39,014 bases of DNA. It comes from Acetofilamentum sp. Its GTDB lineage: Bacteria > Bacteroidota > Bacteroidia > Bacteroidales > DYOH01. Location: the NCBI GenBank assembly GCA_020720625.1, contig DYOH01000029.1:1-39014 (forward strand), read 5' to 3'. Below, one piece after another: positions 25,792-34,193 of this stretch (positions are counted from its first letter, which is position 1; each line of letters opens with the position of its first letter). A program made the translations under genes and the position numbers. The notes below the pieces were generated by a model, which saw nothing but the letters and a program-made list of their open reading frames with translations, searched no databases and had not been told where the DNA came from.

Positions 25792-27156
25792 ATGAAAAAA
25801 AGCAACGACCCTTTAATGCTCGCAAATGAGCCTGTTGGAAAATTATTGACTAAATTATCTGTTCCGGCAATTATGGGAATGATTTCTATGGCTCTATACA
25901 ACGTGGTTGATACTATTTTTATTGGACAGGGTGCGGGTGCTTTGGCTATCGGTGGTTTAGCTATCGTATTTCCAATTCAGATGATTATTAATAGTGTAGC
26001 GCAAGCGGTTGGTTTGGGGGGGGCGAGTATAGTTTCGCGCAGTTTGGGTGCCAACGATATGGCAAAGGCAAATCTTACTTTCGGAAATATTATGACGCTC
26101 ATTATCTTGCTTAGCATATTCATTCTTCCATTCGCATATTATTATCAACGCGAAATTCTTATCATTTTTGGCGCAGAAGGCCAGATTCTTGTTTATGCTC
26201 AAGAGTATTATAGTATTGTGATTTGGTCGGGGCCGTTTCTAAGTTTTGCAATGACAACCAACAGCATTATTCGTGCCGAAGGAAATGCACGGGTGGCTAT
26301 GGTTACTATGCTTATATCAAGCGTGCTCAATTTAATTCTTGATCCAATTTTTATTTTCGCTCTCGATATGGGCATAAAAGGTGCTGCTTATGCAACCCTT
26401 ATTTCTATCGTGCTTACTAATTTTTATTTATGGTTGTATTTTAAAAGCGGTAAAAGTGCTTTAAATCTAAAGTTGCAAAATCTAAAACCAGATGCAAAAA
26501 TTATTTGGGAAACTATTTCTATAGGTGCATCTTCATTTACCCGCCAAGCGGCAGGAAGCTTTGTGGCTATTGTAATGAACCATAGTTTGATGCACTATGG
26601 AAGTGAAATGGCTGTTGCTGCTTATGGTGTGATTAACAGGGTTTTAATGTTTATTTTTATGCCTTTGTTTGGAGTTGTGCAAGGATTTATGCCAATTGTG
26701 GGATACAATTTCGGCGCAAAAAATTTTGGCAGAGTCCGTTCTGCCATTAAAGTTAGTTTTATGGCTACTACTATTATGGCCATGGCTGGTATGTTGCTGG
26801 TTTTACTCTTCCCTGCTCCTATTGTCCGTATTTTTAGTAACGACACAGAATTACTTGCCATTTCTAAAAATGCTTTGCAAATTATTGTTCTTGCTTTTCC
26901 GCTTATTGGTATTCAGGTAATTGGGGCTGGTTTGTTTCAGGCCCTTGGTAAGGCTCTGCCATCGCTGTTTTTATCACTCTCCAGGCAAGTATTGTTTTTG
27001 TTGCCCTTAATTGCATTTTTACCAACATTATTGGGTATTAACGGTATTTGGTACTCTTTTCCCTTGGCCGATGTTTTGGCCTTTAGCATAACTGCTTTTA
27101 TGGTATATCGTTTAATTAAAACCATTCCGACGGAAAATGCCGAAAAAACTGCCTAA
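25792..27156 (+). CDS. MATE-family efflux transporter
   Basis: The 454-residue product has the 12 hydrophobic segments and two-fold pseudo-symmetry of the multidrug and toxin extrusion family. The opening PVGKLLTKLSVPAIMGMISMALYNVVDTIFIGQG resembles the MepA-like branch in shortened form (PAIMGM...YNVVDTIFIG), and GVVQGFMPIVGYNFGA starts the equivalent part of the second half. It should export cationic drugs or metabolites using Na+ or H+; the substrate cannot be told. A run of eight G (26016-26023) encodes part of LGGAS. The stop lies two bases from that of the convergent TPR gene. Confidence 0.92.
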   Translation: MKKSNDPLMLANEPVGKLLTKLSVPAIMGMISMALYNVVDTIFIGQGAGALAIGGLAIVFPIQMIINSVAQAVGLGGASIVSRSLGANDMAKANLTFGNIMTLIILLSIFILPFAYYYQREILIIFGAEGQILVYAQEYYSIVIWSGPFLSFAMTTNSIIRAEGNARVAMVTMLISSVLNLILDPIFIFALDMGIKGAAYATLISIVLTNFYLWLYFKSGKSALNLKLQNLKPDAKIIWETISIGASSFTRQAAGSFVAIVMNHSLMHYGSEMAVAAYGVINRVLMFIFMPLFGVVQGFMPIVGYNFGAKNFGRVRSAIKVSFMATTIMAMAGMLLVLLFPAPIVRIFSNDTELLAISKNALQIIVLAFPLIGIQVIGAGLFQALGKALPSLFLSLSRQVLFLLPLIAFLPTLLGINGIWYSFPLADVLAFSITAFMVYRLIKTIPTENAEKTA

Positions 27157-27158
27157 TA

Positions 27159-30095
27159 TTATTTTCTCAGTGCGATTGAATCTCTTAGGTCTCTGATGAA
27201 ATAGCTTAGCTCTGCAAACAAATCGTTGTATAAATTCACATCCATCATATTTTTTATCGTTTTTTCGGAAAGCTGGAGCGCTTTGTAAAGTTCTTTTTTA
27301 CCAGCCAGATGGCGTGCCAGCTTAAAGTCGCTAATCCATTGTATATATGAATTTTGTGGAATTTTTAGTGAGCTTATTATTCCTCTGGCTTTCACTAAAT
27401 ATTCATTAGCCTTTTCTCTATCGCCAAAATCATTGTAGAAGCCAGATAGCATATTGTACAGATTTATTAAGCCAAATTTGTTTTTCGTTTTATGTATTAA
27501 TATATCCTCGGCCTTATGACCGGTTTCTATTGCTTTCGAAATATTTCCTGCTAAAAAATAGCCCGATGCCAATTGAATTATTATACTGGCTTCTATCTGA
27601 ATATTTTTATTGGTCGACTGAAAATACGTATGCAGCGCCCTTAGAGTATAATCGTTAGATTTAATAAACATTCCGGAGCCTGCATAGGCAGAGGCAATTT
27701 CTAAATACAAATTATATATCTTTTCATTATTTTCGGAGTTATTCAAGACGCTTAATGCTATTGAGTAATAATTTACCGCTTTGTCAAATTTTTTTAGATA
27801 TTGATAAATTCCGGCAAGCGCACGATAATAATTGATGATAATATCCTGATTGGCTTCTTCGTATTTGTTTTTCTCAAACTCTATGAGTTTTTTTATATAG
27901 GGAATGGCCATTTCGCGATGATGTGCTGAGGCTGTCAACAAGTCGACCAATCTGGCAAAATATCCGGATAAATAGTTATCGCTTATATTACTGATTCTTT
28001 GTAATATATGAACGGCACGAAACATGGCATTTATTGCAAAACTAAGCTCTCTGTCGGCAGCGGCTGTCATTGCAATAGAGTTATACAAAGCAGCAATTAC
28101 CTTGGGGTCTATTTCTATCGAAAGCTCTCTGCTTATCGAAACAGATTGCTCAAGCATATCGGAAAGTATCCGCGCTTCGTCAAGTTTATTATCGTACAAC
28201 AAATTATCGCAGGTAGTGTAGGCTATTGTCAGCATTTCTTCGTCAAAAAGCAATTCGTTCCAGATTTCTCTTAACTTTTGAAATGCTATAATCGAATGAA
28301 CTTCTTTCTCCTTCACTTTTTCAAGCTTTCGGGTTAGCGCCGAAAGCATATTTAAAAGCCTAATTTCCATAAAACTAGCCTGATTTGAGAAAAATGCCTG
28401 AAATAGTTCGTATGCCTTTAGGATATACTCATAGGCCTTTTCTGTTTGATTCATGCTATCGTAGCTTACCGACATTTTTGTGTAAATAGCTACCAGTCCT
28501 GGATGCTCTTTGGTATAATATTCTATAATTCCGCTCGATTTTTGAAGATAAGTAATGGCTTTTGGATAATCTTCTTTGCTCATATATACCTGGGCAAATA
28601 ACTGATAAAGTTTTGCATTGTCCGGATGATTTTTGCCCAAATTTGATACAAGAATTTTTTCGGCTCTACCTAATAAACTCAGGGCCTCTTCTATTTGCTC
28701 AAGTGCTTCGTAGTTTAAGGCCATATTCGACAGAAGCATGGCCTGGTTTATGGTATCCTTTTGATATACATTATAATTTATCTGGTAAGCTGCTAATAAG
28801 TGCGAATTTGATTTTTCGTATTCCTTATTATCGGAATATAGCATAGCCATATTGTTGTGAAAAAATCCAATAATCGGATGATTCTCAGGGAAAAATTTTT
28901 TCACCTTATTAAACTCGCTATTCATTTCCTTAATAGGTTGCTCATACATCCATTTGTTCAACAATATGGCCACTGAGTGGTATATGGAATTGTCCGGATG
29001 ATTGCTGGTATTTATTTCTGTGGATATTTCCATAGCCTTTTCAATCTCCTCGCGTGCTAACCCATAATTTTCGGATGTTAAATAGGCCGAAGCCAGCGTA
29101 AAATGTAAACTTGCTTTTTCGTTGCTTGGTGTATCGTAATTAAAATTGAATATTTCGAGGGCTGTTAATGAATACTGTATGGCCAGTTCGGTATTTCCTG
29201 CATAATGGAATGCAACGCCCAGAAGTGAATAGCTCTCGGCCAAATATAAGTGCAATTTATCCAGATAACTTAATTGATTTTCTATAACTGTTTGAAGTAT
29301 TTCAATGGATTTCTCGGGTTCATTTAAATCTATTAATATATTGGCGTAACCAAAAAGCATGCGGTCAGAATCTATTTGTGCGGCCTCTTTCTCTTTTAAA
29401 AGCTGATTGCCCTCCTGCAAATAATCCATCGACTCCGACTGACGGGCATTTAGACGCAGCAAAATAAAAAAATACTGGTAGAACTGACTTATGATACTTG
29501 TTTTGCTGCATTTTTTTAAATAAGGCATCGTGCTTTTTAATAAGGCCAAAGACTCTGCATATTTTGCTTTATGCTTTAACTGAACAGCTTTTGCCTGATT
29601 TATGATTAATGTAAATGTTTCGCTCTTTTTATCTGAATAATATTTTTTTAATGTTTGGTCCCCTTTTTTGTATTTTCCTGTTCTGTAGAGATATAATATT
29701 GTGTCGTTTAATAGTTCGGTTTCATTTATATTCCATTCCGGATTAAATAATTTAAAATAGTTTAAGGCCATATCGGCAAACATGGCTTTATGTATTATTA
29801 AGTGATTGCTGCTAAAATGTATATGCGATTGCAGAAAACTTAAATATTCCTGAATTTCATTTTGCAAGTTTTGGTTTAAATATTTTATAGCTGACGAATT
29901 GAGCTTTATTGAACTGTACTTCTTGCTTTTTTTTAAAATAAGTTTCTTTTTGGAAAGGCTATGCAAATTTTTATAAAACTCTTTTTCATCTGATATTCGC
30001 AAAATAACAATCAGGTCTTCGGCCAGAAAAAAATTACTTGGCAGAAGCTGAAATTTTGTGAGCAAATACAATTCATTTTGCGATAATTCTTCCAT
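27159..30095 (-). CDS. Winged-helix/TPR protein resembling a STAND protein without its NTPase
   Basis: The 978-residue product starts with a region (about 5-75: LTKFQLLPSNFFLAEDLIVI...NLHSLSKKKLILKK) that resembles the winged helix following NB-ARC in STAND NTPases. The remainder is a long TPR array (about 130-960). The central repeats are of the kinesin-light-chain type with the HP spacing motif (for example NHPDNAKLYQLFAQVY and EHPGLVAIYTKMSVSY). No Walker A or B motif, signal peptide or membrane segment is visible, so it is a cytoplasmic protein with a scaffold or sensor-like architecture. It lies 73 bases downstream of the sensor kinase on the same strand and also has a -7-like element of its own. 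A regulatory partnership is plausible but unproven. Confidence 0.72.
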   Translation of the reverse strand: MEELSQNELYLLTKFQLLPSNFFLAEDLIVILRISDEKEFYKNLHSLSKKKLILKKSKKYSSIKLNSSAIKYLNQNLQNEIQEYLSFLQSHIHFSSNHLIIHKAMFADMALNYFKLFNPEWNINETELLNDTILYLYRTGKYKKGDQTLKKYYSDKKSETFTLIINQAKAVQLKHKAKYAESLALLKSTMPYLKKCSKTSIISQFYQYFFILLRLNARQSESMDYLQEGNQLLKEKEAAQIDSDRMLFGYANILIDLNEPEKSIEILQTVIENQLSYLDKLHLYLAESYSLLGVAFHYAGNTELAIQYSLTALEIFNFNYDTPSNEKASLHFTLASAYLTSENYGLAREEIEKAMEISTEINTSNHPDNSIYHSVAILLNKWMYEQPIKEMNSEFNKVKKFFPENHPIIGFFHNNMAMLYSDNKEYEKSNSHLLAAYQINYNVYQKDTINQAMLLSNMALNYEALEQIEEALSLLGRAEKILVSNLGKNHPDNAKLYQLFAQVYMSKEDYPKAITYLQKSSGIIEYYTKEHPGLVAIYTKMSVSYDSMNQTEKAYEYILKAYELFQAFFSNQASFMEIRLLNMLSALTRKLEKVKEKEVHSIIAFQKLREIWNELLFDEEMLTIAYTTCDNLLYDNKLDEARILSDMLEQSVSISRELSIEIDPKVIAALYNSIAMTAAADRELSFAINAMFRAVHILQRISNISDNYLSGYFARLVDLLTASAHHREMAIPYIKKLIEFEKNKYEEANQDIIINYYRALAGIYQYLKKFDKAVNYYSIALSVLNNSENNEKIYNLYLEIASAYAGSGMFIKSNDYTLRALHTYFQSTNKNIQIEASIIIQLASGYFLAGNISKAIETGHKAEDILIHKTKNKFGLINLYNMLSGFYNDFGDREKANEYLVKARGIISSLKIPQNSYIQWISDFKLARHLAGKKELYKALQLSEKTIKNMMDVNLYNDLFAELSYFIRDLRDSIALRK

Positions 30096-30116
30096 TTACT
30101 AAAAGGTTTGAATCAG

Positions 30117-30124
30117 CAAAAATA
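30117..30124 (-). promoter_or_regulatory. Candidate -7 element of the winged-helix/TPR gene
   Basis: On the minus strand TATTTTTG (plus CAAAAATA) matches TAnnTTTG, 21 bases before the ATG. It lies in the 73-base gap behind the kinase gene. No -33 TTTG is seen. Confidence 0.4.
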
Positions 30125-30168
30125 AAAAAAAAGCTGGTTTTTTTGGTCTGATTTGCTTTTTTATAACG

Positions 30169-33100
30169 CTAATGTGAGAAATTTTCAACAAGCTCGAATT
30201 CTATTATAAAGTTGGCTCCTTTGCCGGCTTCACTTTCACACCAGATTTTTCCATCCATATCGTCGATATATTTTTTTACAATCGACAAGCCAAGTCCACT
30301 TGATGCTTCGTTTCCGGTGGGTTGAGCGCTAAAAATACGGAAATTTTTAAACAGCTCTTTTAATTCATCTGCTGTAAATCCTTGTCCTTGGTCTTTTATC
30401 GATATTCTTAAACTTTCGTCGATAATTTCTTCGCGAATAGTGATGGTGGTATTGGCTGGTGAGAATTTTAAAGCATTAGAAATCAGGTTATCAAAAACTT
30501 GCGACAAAAATGCGGTATCTGCGTAAATATACTGTTTTTGGCGTAATGGTATAAATTCAAACTCAATTTTTTTACTCTCGGCTCTCTTTTGGTATTGATG
30601 TATAAGATCGATTAGCAGTGGTGTGGCTTGTACCGGTTCTATTGTAATGTTTTGCTTTTTCTCTTCAATGGCTTTTACGTCTAAAATCTTGCCTATCATT
30701 TCATTCATGCGCCATAGTGCACTTTTTAAATAGTCAAACTGCTTTATGCCGTTTTCGCTGATTCCTTTTTCTGTTTTGTTCAGTATCTCTATTGATGTTA
30801 ATCCGGCAGTTAATGGATTTCTTAAGTCGTGCGCTACAATTCGTATTAATTTGTTTTTCTCTTCATTCAAATTTTTAAGCTCTTCGTTTTGCTTTTCTAT
30901 CTGTTTATTTTTTTCTTTGATAAAATTATTGGCCGTTTCCAAATTCTCTGTTTTATCTTGCAATTGCTCGTAGGTTTCTGCATTCACCAGGGCTATTCCT
31001 GTGTATATGGCAATATTTCTAATCAGATTTAAATGATAATCGTCGTAGGCGTATTTTTTATAGCTCTGTACTGTAATTATGCCTATTTTTCTGTCGGCAA
31101 TGGTAAGCGGAACATAAAACAAGGACGATGGAATTTGCTGTGTAACCAATTTTGTTGGCGAATCTCCGTACTTTAGGTAATCGGTTTCAAAATCGTTGAT
31201 AAATATCTCCTCGTTATCAAGCAAGCATTTTACAGCTAACTTTTCTGTTTCTTTTATGGATAATTGTATGGTAGGGAGAACTTTCCCTTTCTCTTTTGCT
31301 GAAATAAACTCTAGCGAGAGGATATCTTTTTTATAAATTCCAATTCCAAAGATACTTGCATCTAATAAAGTATTGATGTTTTCATATACTTTATCAATAA
31401 TGGTTTGTATAGAGAGGCTATAGCTTATGTCTTTTCCTATTTCGTTCAGCAGCGCCAAATCACTATAAGATTCTTTTAATCTTTCTACTGTTTTGCTTAT
31501 TCGTTGCTTCTGCCTTTCTAATATTTTGTTTTGGGTCAGAATTTCGGCATTCTGCTGCATTATTTCTTTCGTCTTTAACCTAATCAATAGTTCCAGGTCT
31601 TCTTTGTTTCTTTTTAATCCTCTTAATCTTAGTACTACAAATATCGTAATTATTAAAATAAGCGAGAAAATAAGGATTAACCTGAATATGGTCGATTTCC
31701 ATAGCGGTTCTACTATTTCAAAGCTATAGCTTATTTCGTCGCTCCAATTATTCTGATTATTGACTGCTTTGGCTTTAAAAGTGTATTTTCCTGGGGCTAA
31801 ACTATTAAATGAAATAATATTTTGTGTAGTTATTGGCGACCACTGTTGTTCGAGACCTTCCAGAAACCAACTAAATTTTAAATCATTAGGATGATTAAAA
31901 TCTGTCGCATTTAGCGTAAAGCTAATATAATTTAAGTTGAATGGCAACTTTGGTGTTTCTGGTAATTGAATCCATGGAATAATATTAGAATAATAATTTT
32001 TGTATGGTTCTGTGTGCCAGTCGATATCCTTTAAAAAAAGCTTCATCTCGCTGATATGCACGGTGGGTTTTGATGTGGTTAAATGCTCTTCAACGCCCGA
32101 TATGGCTACTGCTCCGTAAATTGTTCCAAACCAATGACGGTTCTTACTGTCTATAAAAACGGCATTACCATTACATTCGAGATTGGAGTTATTTCCCATC
32201 CAAACTCTCTCTTGCTTAATTTGTTTTCCGCTAATGCTGTATTTAAAAATGCCTTGCTGCCGGCCAAGCCATAGCTTGTTCTCGTGGTCTATTTTTATAC
32301 TGTAGCTCAAAAACTCATTGGATTGACTTACATTTTCTATTGGAATAATTTTTCCCTTTTCGTTATATTGAAATAAACCTTGCGAAAAACTGGTAATCCA
32401 GATATGATGATTCCGATCTTCGGTAATTTGTATGGCATTTATATCATAGTTTTCGTTTTCGGCAGATACGGAATAAATGCTATCCTTTAAAATATAGTTA
32501 ATTCCATTGGGTGAGCAAATCCATACCCTGCTCTGAGAATCGGCAAAAACACTATTTACCAGATTACTTTTTAATCCATTTTGTTTGGTAAAATGATGTA
32601 GTTTTCCTCCATGATGATAATGTATACCACCCAAATTGGTGATTATCCATAGAGTATCGCCTTGTGCTAAAAGGGATGGAGCTGAAATATTCGCATTTAG
32701 GCCAAATTTCTTATTTACATTCACAAATGTTTCGTTTTGCAGTTCCAGAATTCCACCTCTTGTGCCGGCATAAAGAGAATTCTTGTATTCAATTATGGAA
32801 TGAACCTGATTCTCAGCAGTATTAATATTGTTGAAATGGTTAAGTATTATGTTCTTATCGAAATCAAGTGCACTTATTCCACCTCCTTCGGTTGCTATCC
32901 ATATTTGGTTGTCGAACTCTGCAAAATGTCTGACTATATTGGATTTTAAACCATCGTTCTCGGTGTATCTCACCATTTCATTTCCGCAAAATTTTAATAA
33001 ACCGGCTCCTTGCGTACCTATCCAAATGTTGCCGCTATTGTCCGATTCCAGTGAGAGTATATTGTTAACCGGCAATCCATTTATTTTACTTATATTTTTG

Positions 33101-33951
33101 GTTGTTTCTCCATTGTAATGTGCTAATCCTTCTCTGGTTGCAAACCAATAATTTCCCTGTTTGTCTTTTTTTATTCCGGCAAAAATCAGAGGGTCGGAAA
33201 GTGTGGGTATTTGCTCTATTTTTTCCGAAGTTTTCATCAGTAATACAGCACTTCTGGCATTTTCTGGTAAGAGGGCATATATAATAGTATCGCTAAATCG
33301 AGCCATGGGAAGCGTAAAGCTATAGTTCTCGAAGTTCTTGAATTTGATTCTTAACAATTTGGGTTTATCTGTAAACTGATATAATCCGTTTTGGGTTGTT
33401 AAATACAATACTTTGTCAATGGTATCGGCAAACACATGCAAAATGGTAAGTGCTTTTATTTCAGGAAATTCATTCTCAAGGGGAACTAAGCTGTCGCCCT
33501 TAATTTTGAGCAAATACGATTGGCACTGATCTGTTCTTCCAAAAAGCAGCATATCGCCGTTATAAGGATTTTCAACTATTCCACTGTTTATGCCATTGAT
33601 GTAGCCTTGTTCTTTAATATAATTCTTAATTTTTAGTCCGTCGTAAACGGCAAGTGTATTTTTACCCGCAATATAAACTGTTCCATTTTGCGATTTATAG
33701 ATGCTTAATATTTCCTTATCCACATATCCGGCAGGAAAATTTACATTTTTAAACTTTTTACCATCAAATTCGGCTATTCCGCCACCATTTGTGCCTACCC
33801 ACAAGGTAGATAACTTGGTTTGAATTATTTTTATTACCTCTGATTGGGGCAATCCTTCGTTTAGACTATAAGCCTGAAAACAATGCTGCTGTGCACTTAA
33901 TTTGACAAAAATTAAGGTTATGATTACAAATATGGAGGCAATCTGTTTCAA
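30169..33951 (-). CDS. Orphan sensor histidine kinase with beta-propeller, Y_Y_Y and GAF domains
   Basis: The 1260-residue product has a signal peptide (1-20), about 600 residues of propeller repeats (motifs such as GNIWIGTQGAGL, NQIWIATEGGGIS), a Y_Y_Y domain (about 676-748), one membrane helix (about 755-775), a coiled coil, a GAF domain (about 845-990), HisKA with phospho-accepting His1041 (IVAHDLRNPLT) and a HATPase (N box DNLISNALKFSP at 1154-1165, DQGQGF 1187-1192, SSGLGLSIV 1218-1226). It resembles periplasmic sensors of hybrid two-component systems, but lacks the receiver and AraC-type domains and instead has GAF. The start is TTG: no in-frame ATG occurs before the signal peptide, which begins right at this codon. 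No response regulator is encoded nearby. Confidence 0.9.
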   Translation of the reverse strand: MKQIASIFVIITLIFVKLSAQQHCFQAYSLNEGLPQSEVIKIIQTKLSTLWVGTNGGGIAEFDGKKFKNVNFPAGYVDKEILSIYKSQNGTVYIAGKNTLAVYDGLKIKNYIKEQGYINGINSGIVENPYNGDMLLFGRTDQCQSYLLKIKGDSLVPLENEFPEIKALTILHVFADTIDKVLYLTTQNGLYQFTDKPKLLRIKFKNFENYSFTLPMARFSDTIIYALLPENARSAVLLMKTSEKIEQIPTLSDPLIFAGIKKDKQGNYWFATREGLAHYNGETTKNISKINGLPVNNILSLESDNSGNIWIGTQGAGLLKFCGNEMVRYTENDGLKSNIVRHFAEFDNQIWIATEGGGISALDFDKNIILNHFNNINTAENQVHSIIEYKNSLYAGTRGGILELQNETFVNVNKKFGLNANISAPSLLAQGDTLWIITNLGGIHYHHGGKLHHFTKQNGLKSNLVNSVFADSQSRVWICSPNGINYILKDSIYSVSAENENYDINAIQITEDRNHHIWITSFSQGLFQYNEKGKIIPIENVSQSNEFLSYSIKIDHENKLWLGRQQGIFKYSISGKQIKQERVWMGNNSNLECNGNAVFIDSKNRHWFGTIYGAVAISGVEEHLTTSKPTVHISEMKLFLKDIDWHTEPYKNYYSNIIPWIQLPETPKLPFNLNYISFTLNATDFNHPNDLKFSWFLEGLEQQWSPITTQNIISFNSLAPGKYTFKAKAVNNQNNWSDEISYSFEIVEPLWKSTIFRLILIFSLILIITIFVVLRLRGLKRNKEDLELLIRLKTKEIMQQNAEILTQNKILERQKQRISKTVERLKESYSDLALLNEIGKDISYSLSIQTIIDKVYENINTLLDASIFGIGIYKKDILSLEFISAKEKGKVLPTIQLSIKETEKLAVKCLLDNEEIFINDFETDYLKYGDSPTKLVTQQIPSSLFYVPLTIADRKIGIITVQSYKKYAYDDYHLNLIRNIAIYTGIALVNAETYEQLQDKTENLETANNFIKEKNKQIEKQNEELKNLNEEKNKLIRIVAHDLRNPLTAGLTSIEILNKTEKGISENGIKQFDYLKSALWRMNEMIGKILDVKAIEEKKQNITIEPVQATPLLIDLIHQYQKRAESKKIEFEFIPLRQKQYIYADTAFLSQVFDNLISNALKFSPANTTITIREEIIDESLRISIKDQGQGFTADELKELFKNFRIFSAQPTGNEASSGLGLSIVKKYIDDMDGKIWCESEAGKGANFIIEFELVENFSH

Positions 33952-33973
33952 GTTTAATAGCTTAAATATTTGA

Positions 33974-33981
33974 CAAAATTA
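33974..33981 (-). promoter_or_regulatory. Candidate -7 element of the sensor kinase gene
   Basis: On the minus strand TAATTTTG (plus CAAAATTA) matches TAnnTTTG, 22 bases before the TTG start, which supports that start. The nearest TTTG upstream is 32 bases away, too far for a standard -33 box. Nothing else is seen in 33982-34130 apart from AT-rich sequence. Confidence 0.45.
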
Positions 33982-34130
33982 AGAAAAAATTTAATGTTTT
34001 AGTAAAAATTTAACAAAATATTGGAAATTTAATTTTTCACAAATTTTACTAATCAAATTAAGAACTAAAACTTTAGTACTACGGCCTATTTCCTTAAAAT
34101 GCTATGATTGAATATCTTATCATATTACAT

Positions 34131-34179
34131 TAAATTTAAAAAGGTTATCTGCTTATTGCAGATAACCTTTTTAAATTTA
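34131..34179. terminator. Long perfect-stem terminator of the POT transporter gene
   Basis: A perfect 22-bp inverted repeat (34131-34152 with 34158-34179) has a 5-base loop (TTATT). Its core is GGTTATCTGC/GCAGATAACC, with A- and T-runs on the outer arms, so it can work in both directions. It starts 15 bases after the transporter stop on the minus strand. Confidence 0.9.
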
Positions 34180-34193
34180 TTTGATAAATTATT

